This document shows, one piece after another, positions 11,038-22,749 of a DNA stretch of 64,000 bases. Source of the stretch: Dipteris shenzhenensis (lineage: Eukaryota > Polypodiophyta > Polypodiopsida > Gleicheniales); the NCBI GenBank assembly GCA_047967505.1, contig CM106541.1. The stretch is one strand, 5' to 3'. A model generated the notes under the pieces. That model saw only the letters and a list, made by a program, of their open reading frames with translations. It was not told where the DNA came from and did no database searches. The position numbers and the translations under genes were made by a program. Numbering within the stretch: position 1 is the stretch's first letter; each line of letters begins with the position of its first letter.

Positions 11038-11997
11038 CCTTAGTGTTGGGACTCCAGAACTAACGTTTATGATGGTGTATGGAGAGGTGGCCATTCACCT
11101 TCCCAGGGCCCTAAGAGTATTGGCCATATTGCATGAAACATTCTTATTTCGAATAAGCGACCTACTAGCACTCTTCTCACATGCCTAGTACAACTAACAA
11201 ATCATGCATTAACCGGAGTGAAGAAAGAGCTTTACAAATTCGCCTCACATCATGGGAGGTATCAAAGTCCTGAAGCACAAGGATGAGGAACATAAGAACA
11301 TATAGGAATAGCATGGTCCATAAACTTACATAAATTTAATCTTGGATTTAGGCGAAGGCACCCAAGAATGAATCTTATAGAAGTGCTAAAAAAATTCTTC
11401 CAAAGGAGCATTCAAGAATCTTTTACTAGCTTGCTAGCTTTAATAAGAGGAAGAATAAAAGATATTGGGAAATAACTTGAGTTTACAAGTAGAATGGAGC
11501 CTTCATTTCTTCTTTGGCAATCTTGAATCGAGAAAACTCAACTGCTAGACATGCGTCGTGGGCACCCCATCAACCCTTCTTGACACAGCCAAGATCTTGA
11601 GCCTTCATATTTTGTTTGTCCATCAACATTTTGAATGGCATCTTTACCATTTGAGAAGCTACTATTTAGGCATGCTAGTTTCTTAATGCACTACATTTTC
11701 GTAGGTCTAGCTATCATGACATGATGGTATTGGCCGAAGACTAAGCATTGCTCAAGCGGTGGTTTCTGTGAGAAGCCCCAGATAAGAGAAGCTCCCCCTG
11801 CTGTACAAATGGCGGAAGCTAGTGAAACAATCCTGAAAATACCTCAAAGCTGTGAACGTTTAAGAACAAGGGGATGCAAAGACAGACTGGTATAGTTGGT
11901 GTATTGATGTTGATAAATTTGGTGATGTGGAAAAATAATTATGTTGAAGATGCATTCACAACATATGTCAATATCTGATAGACAAGTGTTGAAACAG
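11038..11997 (+). other. Intron, right part; possible gypsy integrase scrap
   Basis: At about 11069-11150 the + strand reads TFMMVYGEVAIHLPRALRVL, reminiscent of the end of a gypsy integrase (xPFxxVYGxEA). It is short and unsupported on either side. The rest of the stretch to the exon has no recognised coding sequence. Confidence 0.35.
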
Positions 11998-12249
11998 GAT
12001 CCAGAGGACGTGATTCCATTAGATGACAGCGACTGCTGTGAAATTCCCCAGATTAGAGGATGCCAGGCCAGCAGGCCTCCTGTGGAGGAAATTATTGACT
12101 TAACGGCAGATGATGACACAACTGATTCTATATGTCCACCTACTGAGAAGAACAGCCATGATCATTTTGGTCATGCAAATGATACTACAGATAAGCATGG
12201 CTTCATACCTGATGCGGTCTCAATGAAATCCACAGAAACTTTGTTTCAG
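11998..12249 (+). CDS. NRPD1/NRPE1-like: RNA polymerase IV/V largest subunit, acidic insertion exon D (5' edge uncertain)
   Basis: This is an 84-codon open segment with donor ttgtttcag|gtgagac at 12250, in phase 0. It reads DPEDVIPLDDSDCCEIPQ, then RPPVEEIIDLTADDDTTDS, and ends STETLFQ. It is very acidic; hydrophobic residues next to acidic ones (EIIDLTADDD) resemble a SUMO-interacting motif. The acceptor proposed is gaaacag ending at 11997, phase 0 with exon C, but its pyrimidine tract is poor. AG at 11949 would also keep phase 0 and add 16 codons. Its place in the polymerase gene is inferred from strand, phase and coding quality, not from homology. It could belong to another gene. Confidence 0.55.
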
Positions 12250-14369
12250 GTGAGACATGACATTTTTCTCAGTTCTCATAGTAAATTTTTACTTAATTAA
12301 ATCAGAGAAGAATCTGTAGTGCTTGATTTGATCAATTTGCTTATGAAGCATTGCCGTACTATGATAAATTTTTATGGAATTATCTCAGATTAGTTTGATT
12401 AAGAAGTGTATCAAGCCTGGGTCTTCACATTTTATAACCGCTTTCCATCATTGGCTCTACAGTACAGAACACTTATCCCTCTAAAACCTTAAATCCTTCT
12501 TGAAATTCACAATAAACAACAGCACATCACCTTCAAACGATAAAACCAAGGATTCAAGGGTAGCTAGAAGGGGGATAAGACTCCACGGACAAGCTGGAAA
12601 CTCAGAATCGTTGATGGGCAGCCATGTTAGCCTCCAAATGGTCACATGCAACTGGAAAAAGAAGAGAGGATAGGCAGTGAACCAACCAGTATCTCCATCG
12701 TGATTAGGTTGGGGAATGGGAGAGTGGAGAGAGAGAGAACGCAACACTAGGGGCCAGAAATAAGGGCTGCCCCCCCGAAGGTCTTTATTGCGATAGAAAT
12801 CTGTTTTAAACGAGCTCACGGAGGAGCAAGAAGATGATACAACTTAAATTCTGATTATAGGAGCTTAGAAGCTCTTTTATTTATAGAACTAGGGGCAGCC
12901 ATGCCTTTGGATTTGCCCCTAAAAGCTGGGAGCTTATCAAGCTGGCTGAACTGGTCTTTTAAGAAAAAGGTGCCCATAAAGCTGGATTTGGCACTTTTCT
13001 CCATGGGCTTCTTCCCTAAAAGCTGGTCATCCACCTTGGTGCACTTTCCCCCCTTAAAACGTGGGCCTTTTGCACTCTCCAATGTCCTAGACAATTAATA
13101 AATAATATCCAATACTTGAACCAATTAGAGGTTAGCTAGTCTTCAACTAATCCTAGTCCCTTGTGCCTGGGCATTCCTCCATCCTTTTTCATCTACATCC
13201 TAGTGAGAGGAATGCCATACCTGACCTCCCGAGAAAAGAGATGACAGACAAGGTTAAGGAAAGATCACCCTGATTTCTCCATTGTCTCCATGTGACACTT
13301 TTTGTGTTTATGCATGGCATCAAAAGAATTCCATCCTACCAATGTATCTCATCAAACTATGTTGAGAAAATGGAAGGTTTACTTAATGGGTCTTGTAGTA
13401 CGTATAGTAAAAGTTATTGGCCCGAAACATAAAGTTCTGGCCCAATGGGCAAAGCAAAAGCCTCATCCTCAACACAATACTACATATTTTTCTTCTTAGT
13501 GATGCGATGTATTTATACTTCTATCAAGTCTCTAAGGACATGTTTTGCTAGTGCATTTGTTGTATTCCCGCTCCATCGGTTCACAAATGGTATTTTCTTA
13601 CAGTAACTGATGGAGGAGAGAGAGGGCTTGATGAGCTTGTCTACCTATTCATCACATTGTGATAAAAAATCTGAACTTGTACTCCCTATGTTGGGGTTGT
13701 GGAGGATTTCTTTTCTAGGACGATGTATTGGTCTCTCATAGGCTAAACTCTTGTGTCTTTTGGAGACCTTTTGGAAGATTTGGATGACGAACTTGGAAGT
13801 TTCTGACTCACTCTTCAAAGTGGATTAGTTGGGAGAAGCTCCTTTTGGTAGAGAGAGGCTCGGCCCCAAGGTGAGTTGAGATCTAGATAAGTTTGCGCAT
13901 AAACCAAAGCAAGTCCTTGTAAGATGGAGTTGTAGGTCTATTGTTTCCTTTATTATGTGACAAGGCAAATTAAAAGGTAGAGATGTGTGAATTTTTCTTG
14001 AAGCACTTCCTAGTGGAGCAGTTTTCTCATTATCCGTATACCCAATACGTATGTTGTGAAATATGAATACATGGAGTCATGAATCTGCCTAGGGCAGCCA
14101 CAAGGGTTGCCAACAGCATTAGTTGCCACAAGGGCTATGTGAGCAACTGCAACATGCTAATATCTGTGAGACATGTTGGAGAGCCACCTAAGATAGATCA
14201 GCAAAATGGTGTTGGTAGATGTATGTGGGGCTATGCTGTCTCGTGTCGTCCTTTAAATAATGGCAGGTCTTGACATGGTATCGACTAGGCCAAAGCACCT
14301 ACCATTTTAGGAACCGTATTATAATTTGAACTATCTCATCGTCTCAAGGTTGAATTGATGAACTAAGTC
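12250..14369. other. Start of the 33.8 kb intron; no gene recognised
   Basis: Open frames are short and resemble nothing known. The sequence is AT-rich and unstructured at the scale I can read. A 250-bp stretch rich in aaaagctgg-like words (12880-13060) could be part of an old LTR but has no partner in the window. Confidence 0.45.
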
Positions 14370-15991
14370 CATAGCTTAGCAATCACTTTTCCAATGCTCT
14401 CCTTGATAAACCATGAACACCCATCATGTTGGAAAACTTATTTTGCTTCATTTTGCAAGAGGTTTAGTTAAGGGTATTTGTCACATATAATAAACTAACT
14501 CTAATTCTTTGCTTAGAAGCTTCACACACATAAAAGTGGTGGTGTACTTCTATGTGCTTGCTTCATGTCACTAGCTCTTTGTCACATAATAAACTGACTC
14601 TATTTCTTTGCTTAGAAGCTTCACACACATAAAAGAGGTGGAAGAACATAAAATATTAGATTTTTGGCTAACTTGATAGATCTCTGGTTATTGGGGTCAA
14701 TAAAGGAGTTGGTTCTTTTTGTCCAAGCTCAATATATCTGAAGATTCTCTAGCATCACAAATTGCATTTTTGGTTCTCTAATTTCAGCTTTCATGGATTA
14801 TAGTGCAAATTTCCTGTTGTTGCAAGATATTCTTCATCCAATGATGAAGCTATATCAAGACTTGGATCTTGTCGTTCGCACCCTATTATTTCAAATATCG
14901 TGAGATTGGAACTGCACTATGTTGTGTTTTTAGAGGATGAGTTTGGGAATGTTCCTGGATTCATCTAGGTATATGCATTACCATCTTGAGCATGATGCAA
15001 GTCATGCAGAAGCTTCCTCAACCACATACATTCCATAGTGGCTGAATTCGCAGCTTTGTACTCTGCTTCACTCTGGAGAGATAGTCAGTCTTGCTTCTTA
15101 CTGAGCCATGAGATACATGCAGAGCCCAATGAGAAGAAATAGCCGGAAGTGGACCTGCGATCATCTATGTCCCCTGACCAATTTGAGTCTGTAAAGCCAC
15201 TTAGAGAAATGCCACCATCTAGAGCATAATGCAGCCCATATGTAAGTGTACCATGTACATAATGGAGCACCTCTTCGCTGCATTCCAATGCGTGACTGTG
15301 GGACAATGCATGAACTGAGATAGAAGCTCTGTGGCATAGGCAATGTTTGGCCGCGTAGAGCATAAGTAAATCAAACCACCAACCAGCTGCCTGTACAAAG
15401 TACCATAAACTTTTTCAGCCTCATCATGCTTACTCAGCTTGAGTCCTTTTCCAATGGAGTGACCACATGCTTACTATTCTCCATCTTAAATTTCTGCAGC
15501 AACCCCTTGGCATATTTGGTTTATGACATAGAAGTCCCCCCTTGGTTTGCCAAAATTCAATGCCAAGACAGTAGTGTAAGAGGCCCAAATCTGTCATGTC
15601 AAATGTCTGACAAAGAACAGAATGCACTGATGCAATTTGCTGAGAATTATTGCCAGTGAGTATGGTTTCATCAACATAAAGAACTAGCAAGACCAGATCT
15701 GATTTCTGTTGCAGAACATATAAATTTGGCTTTGTGTGAGTGTTCACAAAGCCCTAAGACAGCAAGAACTGATGTATCTTATGATACCATGCACGGGGTG
15801 CTTGCTTCAACCCATACAAGGCTTTCTTGAGCTTGCATACCTTGTGCTCTTGTCCCTAAACAACAAAACCCTGGGGCTGATGCACATAGACCTCCTCCTT
15901 GAGATCCCCATTGAGGAAGGTGGTCTTGACATCCATTTGGTACAGTGACCATGCATAAAACGCAGCAAGAGAGATGACAGAGCGAATGGTG
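14370..15991 (-). pseudogene. Copia RT and RNase H blocks of the relic
   Basis: The minus strand starts [13 protein letters not shown] at 15991, then [13 protein letters not shown] and [17 protein letters not shown] (RT), and NLYVLQQKSDLVLLVLYVDE with the RT active site as YVDE rather than YVDD. RNase H follows as [20 protein letters not shown] and RRSTSGYFFSLGSACISWLS. Its end is scrambled by a tandem duplication at 14478-14645, with KMKQNKFSNMMGV near 14450-14410. Several stops and frameshifts make it non-functional. Confidence 0.88.
14478..14645. repeat. Tandem duplication, period about 100 bp, in copia RNase H
   Basis: Two copies share ctttgcttagaagcttcaca and cacataaaag; the first unit starts near 14478 and the second near 14577. 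The duplication repeats the RNase H C-terminal segment of the copia relic. Confidence 0.75.
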
Positions 15992-16870
15992 TGTTGGAAT
16001 GCTCACCTCCCCATTTGTAAGCCCCCGATATGAGGAGAGCATTGGGGGGGGGGGGGGGGGAACCTAGGGTTGGAGGGAGTACCACATGGGTAGCATCCTG
16101 GCTGCCATGTGGGTGCTATTCAGAAAGAGAGGGGGCTGCCACATGGGCAGCACACAGGCTGCCATGTGGGCAGCAAGCAAAGGGAACACACTTGTAGTCA
16201 CGATGGCGCCAACAACAAGAGCAGATGGCGAGGCATTCAGCATCAGGATCTGGAACAGCAGACATGACGGGGGTGTCCCAGGTAAGAGGCACGATGATGT
16301 AAGCAATAGTACGGGAGTGTATGGGCAGGACATAGTTCCGGCAAAGAGCTGCAGCATAGTGCAGTATGGGGGGGGTCTGTGGGCAGGTGTATAGCCTGCA
16401 AGAGGGCCTCCAGCAGAAACAAAGGACAGCCTAGGAGCAGCCCAAAAGGGCCTGGCTAGGGCTGGTTGCCAGCCAACCAAGTCGGCCAGCCAGCAAGCAG
16501 ATTGGTCAGCCAGGATGAGGCTGGCTGGTCGGTTTTATGATAGCCCTTTGGGGGCCTATAAAAGGAGGGCCTCCATGCCTTCATTCCATATCCTTTGGAG
16601 CAGAAAACCTGCAGCAGACATGAGCAGCAGTTAAGGCATTCTTGGACCTACTCCCAGGAGGTGAAGAAGACCTGTAGAGAGCTGCAGATTGAGCTAGCAA
16701 GGTGCTGCCCATGCCCACCTAGGCTGATTCACAGGCAGTAAGGTGGAGAAGAACACTCTAGACAGAGAGTATACAATTGCTCGAGGTGGAGCACACGGGC
16801 TCAGAGATCTAGAAGTGCTTGACATCTAGTAGGAGAACTTTTTTGGTATTGTATATATGTGCTTGTAACA
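15992..16870 (+). mobile_element. LTR-S copy 1, without target duplication
   Basis: It starts TGTTGGAATGCTCACCTCCC and shares most of its length with the solo LTR at 18021. Shared parts include TTTGTAAGCCCCC, ATGAGGAGAGCA, the GGCTGGCTGGTCGGTT segment and a TATA-like cctataaaaggaggg (16555-16569). Its 3' end (...GCTTGTAACA) lacks about 200 bp present in copy 2. The flanks TGGTG and ATTGC do not match, and copia sequence is missing across the site. This suggests recombination or deletion rather than a simple insertion. A G-run of about 18 lies near 16046. Confidence 0.75.
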
Positions 16871-18020
16871 ATTGCTTCACCCCAAAATGCCTTTGACATT
16901 CTCTTAAATTTCAGTATATACACCGTGTCATCTCCATGAGAGTCCTATTCTTCCTCTCTGCAATCGGATTATGCTGAGGCGTATATGGCACTGTTTTGTG
17001 ATGCTTTATCCCATGCTCTTTCAAGTATCCCTCAAAAGCATGTGAAGTATACTCTCTGCCATTGTTAGAATTAAGTGTTCCAATTCTAGAATTGGTTTGG
17101 TTCTCAGCCAATGCTTTGAACTCTTTAAACTAATTGAACACTTCAGATTTTCTTTTCATGAGAAAGAGCCAAGTGAACCTTGAATAATCATCAATGAATG
17201 TGACAAAATACCTATACCTACTATGGGTTGCGACATTCATTGGTCCACAAACGTCACTATGCACAATCTGCAAGACTTGTTGTGCTCTTATTGAACCTGG
17301 ACCATCCTTTTGGAATGGTAGGCGATGCAACTTTCCAAGAGCACAAGCTTCACACACCTCTTGAGCGGGCTGCCGTAATTTAGGCAATCCTTCAATCATA
17401 TTATGATTATGCAAATATGCCAAAGCTCTGTGATGTGCATGACTAAACCTGGCATGCCATAAATCACCTGGAGTAGAAGAAGAGACAGCCATAGCATGCT
17501 GATTATAGGGCTGAGCATCAAGCTTGTAAAGACCCATGTTGGCCTCATAAGAACCTGTAGCCACAATCTCATACCCTTTCTTTGGATCCTTGATCCTGCA
17601 TTGATCATCTTGGAATTCCACAAGCATGTGCTGATCATGAGTCATGGATGGAATGGAAACAAGGTTTTTTCTCAAGTCAGGAACATACCAGACATCATGG
17701 ATATACTTTTTGTTTCCTGAATCCAGAAGGATGGGAACATCTCCCACTTTTGTGATATCCTGAGTGGCATCATTGGCATAAGTAGCCTGTCTGCCATGAA
17801 CAGGTTTGATTTCTTCAAACCACTCTCTCTTGAGAGGCATGTGCTTCGATGCACCACTATCTAGATACCAAGTATCTATGGCAGCAAATGAAGAATCCCT
17901 AGATGAAGCAAGAGAAGCATGATGTGCAACTAAATCCCCCCTGGCACCAAAGCTGTCCTTAAATGCAGTAAACACATAATCCTTTGCCTCTTGTGCAAAG
18001 TTTGCATGAGATGGTGAAGC
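16871..18020 (-). pseudogene. Copia protease and integrase block of the relic
   Basis: From 18020 downward the minus strand reads TWYLDSGASKHMPLKREWFE (protease with DSG intact), then VWYVPDLRKNLVSI and LWHARFSHAHHRALAYLH (pre-integrase HHCC domain with CEACALGKLH). The integrase core follows: IVHSDVCGPMNVATHSRYRY (first Asp), NSNNGREYTSHAFE (second Asp position changed to Asn), and PQHNPIAERKNRT (Glu). Stops occur after RKSEVFN (about 17130) and after RCIY. The block ends mid-integrase at HFGVKQ, where LTR-S copy 1 begins. Confidence 0.92.
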
Positions 18021-18984
18021 TGTTGGAAAGGTCACCTCCCCATTTGTAAGCCCCCAAATGAGGAGAGCATGGGGGAGGGAGACCTAGGGCAAGGTATGCC
18101 CAGAGAAAGGGGACAGCCACTGTACGGATCAGTACTGGCTGCTGCAGGGCAGTGTATGGAAGGTGTGCAGGGTGCTCCGGGGTCCGGACAAGGGCTGAGC
18201 AGAGGCAGACCAGTAGCAGCATGGAGTCGCACTCTTGCAGCGGGTATTGGGCAGGTCTATGGCCTGCAAACAGGGCTGGCAGGTGGTGGGATACGCAGTC
18301 CAAAGGGGCTGGGCCCTGCATGGAACAAAGGGCTGGATAGGCAGCCAACCAGCCGACCATCTGGTCGGTTGGTTAGGGCTGCTACAGACCAGCCAGTCGG
18401 CCCAATTAGGGCTGGCTGGTCGGTTGGTTTTGGAGGGCCTTGTGCCCTATATAAGGAGGGCCTTTGTGCCCTCATATCTTATTCTCTGGAGCAGCAGATT
18501 TACAGCAGACAGGAGCAGCAGATAGGGCTTCCTTGGGCCTTTTCCCAGGAGGTGAAGGAGACCTAAAGAGGGCTGCAGACTGAGCTAGTAAGTGCTGCCT
18601 ACCTAGGCTGATCTACAGGCAGTAACGTAGAGAGAACCATTCTACAGAAAGTCTACAGACGCTCGAGGTGGAGCACATGGGCTTGAGTCTAGAGATAGCC
18701 AGCAGATAGGAGAAGTACCTTGTGGTAAGATTAGAGGACCACACCATTGGTGGGACTCTGGATCTCTCTCTTTTGTATTGTGTCCATAGCTTTGGACGGA
18801 AATATATTATTTTGGTGGTTTCTCTATATGGCTGGTTCATTGTCTATTGATGAGTCTGCACATCTATTTTATGCACATAAGTTAAGAAGTTTGTGATTCC
18901 ACACCCCACACCACACTGTGTGAGCTCTTGGGCTATTCTATCAGTCTTCTGCTGTGTGTACCCTCAGTTGGGTCATTTCTAACA
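18021..18984 (+). mobile_element. Solo LTR (LTR-S copy 2) with target duplication
   Basis: This is a 964-bp LTR from TGTTGGAAAGGTCACC to TTTCTAACA, flanked on both sides by GAAGC (18016-18020 and 18985-18989). It interrupts the copia gag-pol frame between FPTASPSHANFAQ and the gag tail. A TATA-like cctatataagg lies at 18447-18457. Open frames inside have no homology and are chance. The parental element is not present in the window. Confidence 0.92.
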
Positions 18985-19081
18985 GAAGCATTGGCATTTT
19001 CAGCTGGTGCCACATAATTACTACTTGTGCCTTGTCTCTTTTTCTCATTGGCAATCCTTTTTTTGGCACTCTGCAATGTAA

Positions 19082-22031
19082 ATTTTTTTTTCAAAAAGAT
19101 TACTTCATGAAGAATGAATGAAAACCACAAGAGCAAGCTCAAATGCGGGAGTACGTCATGCCATGCATGAGAAAAAAAACCAGCTTAAAACGAGCTAACA
19201 AAAATCCAAGGTGGAGGTTGAAAGTGCCACCTCAATCCTGAACGAGACTCAGAGAAGAAAGGAGATCCTCTCCAAACTCTGAAAAAAGTACATCTCCTGG
19301 AAGTAGCTGCTCTGGAGGACCCCTGCATGCTCTCCCAGATGGCCACCAAGGTGTGTATAGTATCCGTCCATATACTAGCCATAGATTGGGAGGGGAGGAC
19401 CTGAGAACCCTCCATCACCTCCGTACATCTGGTCCTCCAAATATGCCAAACTACAATGCTAGCTAGAATCTCCCATGATGTGTCCATCGAGGCATGTGCA
19501 GTTTTGAAAGGAGTGCAGGGAACATCTTGGAGAGAACAAGACTCCACAGAGTGTGGTAGGTTGAGTTTGAGTCATGTCCCTCGAAAAATACCTGAGGGCC
19601 AGTAAGAGATAACCATGCCACTGATTCCCATGACTATGCAATGCATGACCAAGAAAGCATCTCCTTCCATAGAAGGACACGGTCCCCTCCTGAATTGGGG
19701 GCATAAAGGTTTAAGAAACCAACCTTACGCCCACCAATCAAAATAATGATCCACTGAGCTCTAGAGGAAACTATGATCCCATGTCCAATCACCAATGGTA
19801 GCATAGAAGAAGAAACAGAAATGCAAGTATCTCCCCTGGTGTCCAAGGCGGGTGACAAAAAAGTATGCCCTGAGAGAAGCTTACCCAACTTGGCACAATC
19901 CCTGACATTTGATTTGTGTTCCTGAATCATGAGAACATCAATGGCACCCCCAGTAACACCTGGATGAAGTTGGTTACGAATCAGCTATCTACGGCTGCGG
20001 TGACGGCCCTGAATGTTCCAACTGACAATCCTCATCGGCGAGAGGAAGAGGCCGGATGAAAAAACCTACTTGACTTGGTAGCGGAGAGATCCCTCTCTTG
20101 GAAAAATTCCTTCTATCAAGAGGAGGGAAGTCAACTGGGGAAAGCACTCCCACACCTGCAGAAGGGAAGCTCTATCCTTGCTGATCTGAACAAGGTGCTC
20201 CCTAAGGGTAGAGGGTACAAACTCCTCCTCTAACTCAAACTCTGCCATGTCTGCGAGAACTGCAAAAGAATTCCTGAATGATGCTCCTCGTGCAGGTGTG
20301 CGGAGGATCCCTGCGGATGAAGGAGTAGAAGCGATAATCCCATAGCCTCTGTCAAGAGGTGAAGATGTAGAAACAAGAGAGAAAGGAGGCTGCTGCTGCT
20401 GGTGGTGGATCTTGGTCAAAAGAGTAGCATTAGCTTGGAGTAAGGCACGGGCTTCAGCAACGGCTTGCTCCATTGGAGAAAGCTCCTTCACATGAACATC
20501 TGAAGGGACAAGAACAACCTCATCAACACAAGCACTAGAACATGAATATCGACTGCCTGTAAAGGAGGGTCCGTGGCGCCTGTAGTAGCCTGTTGAGGTG
20601 GAATTGGCTCAACAACTTTGACTGGCACCCAACGGGGGATGACTATAACAGAACGTGCTGAAGGTCTCGTTCGTGCTTTAAACGAAGGTCCAGCATGAGA
20701 GACTATGGCGGACGGTCTTGGGCGAGAGATGAAATGTCTAGCAGTGCGAGAAGTGGTAGGATGTGTGGTAGATCGTGAAGTAAGTCCGGCCGAGGTGGTG
20801 CTATGAGGCGCTACACCTGTGGACCTTTTAGGTCTTTTCTTTTTTCTTTTCCTTGGGCAATCTTTGACAAAGTGCCCATGGGTCCTGCAAATCCTACATC
20901 TTGTCTCGCAGTGACCTTGACTGTGGCTGAAGAATGAGCCATCTGGATGCTGGAGCATGATGGTGGTCATCTGTGATGTTAGGGTCAAAGACAATGATGC
21001 CTAACACATGCTACTCCGTCCGACCCGACTGCCTCTGCTACTGAAGAAGGCATCCCAGGTAGGGGGGCGGGAATCTCGGTGACCATCCCAAAAGCGGCTC
21101 CAATGGAAGATAAGAGTCGGTGGTACATGTGAGGAAGGCCAGGGAATCTGAGGAAGAATGAAAACATCCGGCCATCCTCCTCCACAGGGTCAAAACCCAA
21201 AGAGAAGGGTGTCAAGAAAATCCTCCTGGAGCTCAGTGCCAAAGGATTGGCCTGAAGTATTGTACCTGCTGCATTCGGGGAATAAAAAACAACCTGAAAG
21301 AAAGCTCGACCAAGCAGATGAACATCTGTGAGGTGCCCTGCGAGGTCTCCAGGTAGAGCGGCGAGCATCTGACTTGTAACCTGGAAGGATGGGACCCATG
21401 GATGCGAGCAAAGAGCGATGTTGAGCTCTCCTGCTTCTTTTTTGAGCTGCTGCAACTCGTCTTTTAAGAATGTGATGGTTTTTGCACAGTTGGTGGAAGC
21501 GGGCGAGGATTGGCTGAAGGCAGAGCCATCGTCAATCGGGGTGGGAAGGCCGACTCGAACATTGTTGAGTTTTGTCCGACTAAAAAGGTCGCAAGGATAG
21601 AGAAGAGGGTGAAGGTAGAGGGTGAGTTTGAGAGAGAGGCTAGAAGGGACTAGGAAGGGGGTGAGGGATGGTTGGAAAAGAAAGGGGAGGGTGTAGGGCT
21701 GAAAGGACAGGGGTTGAGGGAAGAAAGGAGGGGTGAGGCAGAGGGGCTGAAGGGGCGGGAGAGGAGTTGAGGGGGGCGGGGGTAGAACCTGAGGGGGTGG
21801 AGGAAGGGGGCTGAGGGTGCGGGGGTAGAGGGCGGGGGAGGGGGCTGAGGGTGCGGGCGAAGGGGGCGGGGATAGATGGTGGGGGAAGGGGCTGAGGGGG
21901 CGGGTGTAGTGAGGCAAGGAGGGGGCTGAGGGAGGACGGAGAGGGGAGGCAGGGTGGGGGCTGAAGGGAGGGAGGACAGAGGGGCGGGGAGGGAGGCAGG
22001 AAGAGGTATGAGAGGGTGCAGCAGGGGAGTC
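19082..22031 (-). mobile_element. L1-like LINE (LINE-B), internally deleted, in copia gag
   Basis: It is flanked by a 15-bp duplication, CACTCTGCAATGTAA, at 19067-19081 and 22032-22046. A T10 run at 19083-19092 is the poly(A) tail of the minus-strand element. From its 5' end (22031) it has a pyrimidine-rich leader (to about 21600) and then ORF1, with a DUF4283-like fold (VHLLGRAFFQVVFYSPN, FFLRFPGLPHMYHRLL), a basic region and a zinc knuckle CRICRTHGHFVKDC (about 20900). A piece of APE endonuclease (VGFLNLYAPNSGGD, 19740-19700) and the C-terminal ILASIVVWHIWRTRC segment (19470-19430) follow. The whole RT is missing, so it is a non-autonomous deletion form. Confidence 0.9.
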
Positions 22032-22563
22032 CACTCTGCAATGTAATGACCATGCTCCTTGCAGATTTGCTTTTCTTAACCTTTGCACCTTTATTTGCAT
22101 TCCCTGCATCTGTTTTTGCATTCCCCTCCTTCCTGGGCTGCTAAGCATGGCTGCTCTTTTCTGAAATTTACCCTTTCCATGAGTGGCAAGTGCTTGCTCA
22201 CTCAAACGGGCTGAATTGGAAGTCCGCATTTCTTTCTGTAAGAGCAAGCCAACTAACTCCTCAAAACTGAGTGGAGCAGCCAAGAGCATAATAGTAACAA
22301 ATGTATTATATGAGGGTGATAGAGACCAATTTCTTGTCTTCTATATCCTCATCAATAGTTGCGAGCTCATCCCAAATGTCAGTAAATAGTTTGACCTTCC
22401 TGCATGGACAAGTCATTGAGCTTATTATTCAAAGCAATGCTTCTTGTTTCATTCTTCACATTCCACATACTTTTCACTCTATCCCAAGCTGCCTTTGAAG
22501 TCTTGCAAGACTTGATAGTGGACTTAATGCGTGTCTTCATAGACAATGCAATCAAAGAGACTG
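22032..22563 (-). pseudogene. Copia gag block of the relic
   Basis: The minus strand reads STIKSCKTSKAAWDRVKSMW, NVKNETRSIALNNKLNDLSM, DELATIDEDIEDKKLVSITL, then MLLAAPLSFEELVGLLLQKE and ARLSEQALATHGKGKFQKR. This is the UBN2-type copia capsid. The 5' end is cut by an LTR-S fragment at 22564. A frameshift lies near 22380 and a stop near 22300. The LINE-B insertion truncates it at 22032; the remaining tail, KKRIANEKKRQGTSS, continues at 19070-19030. Confidence 0.88.
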
Positions 22564-22749
22564 AAATATATTATTTTGGTGGTTTCTTTATGTGGCTGGT
22601 TCATTGTCTATTGATGAGTTTGCACATCTATCTGATGCACTTTAAGTTAAGAAGTTTGTAATTCCACACCCCACACCACAGTGTGTGAGCTCTTGGGCAA
22701 TTCTATCAGTCTTCCGTTGTGCATACCCTCTGTTGGTCGATTTCTAACA
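22564..22749 (+). repeat. LTR-S 3' fragment
   Basis: It matches the last 190 bp of the solo LTR at 18797-18984, including atattattttggtggtttct, cacaccccacaccaca and the terminal TTTCTAACA. It abuts broken copia gag on its left. This is the third LTR-S piece inside or next to the same copia relic. Confidence 0.88.

Larger units (their letters stand above)
14370..22563 (-). mobile_element. Ty1/copia relic, broken by four later insertions
   Basis: Read on the minus strand from 22563 downward, this is one copia element in order: gag (22563-22032), end of gag and spacer (19081-18985), protease-integrase (18020-16871), and RT-RNase H (15991-14370). The gaps between these blocks are a LINE (19082-22031), a solo LTR (18021-18984) and another LTR of the same family (15992-16870). 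The LINE and solo LTR carry proper target duplications, showing that the blocks were once contiguous. The third gap also lacks the end of integrase and start of RT. Neither LTR of the copia element itself is recognised. Confidence 0.9.

Noticed and set aside
12820-13100. LTR-like segment around 12880-13060
   Set aside because: No partner copy, no TG/CA ends with target duplication.
14221-14430. Resemblance to 43440-43680 (ccacctcatgtgg-like and taatttgaactatctcat-like phrases)
   Set aside because: Similarity by eye is short and patchy; an alignment would be needed before calling a shared LTR.
18069-18566. 165-residue + strand frame
   Set aside because: It lies wholly inside a solo LTR with a clean target duplication and matches no protein.
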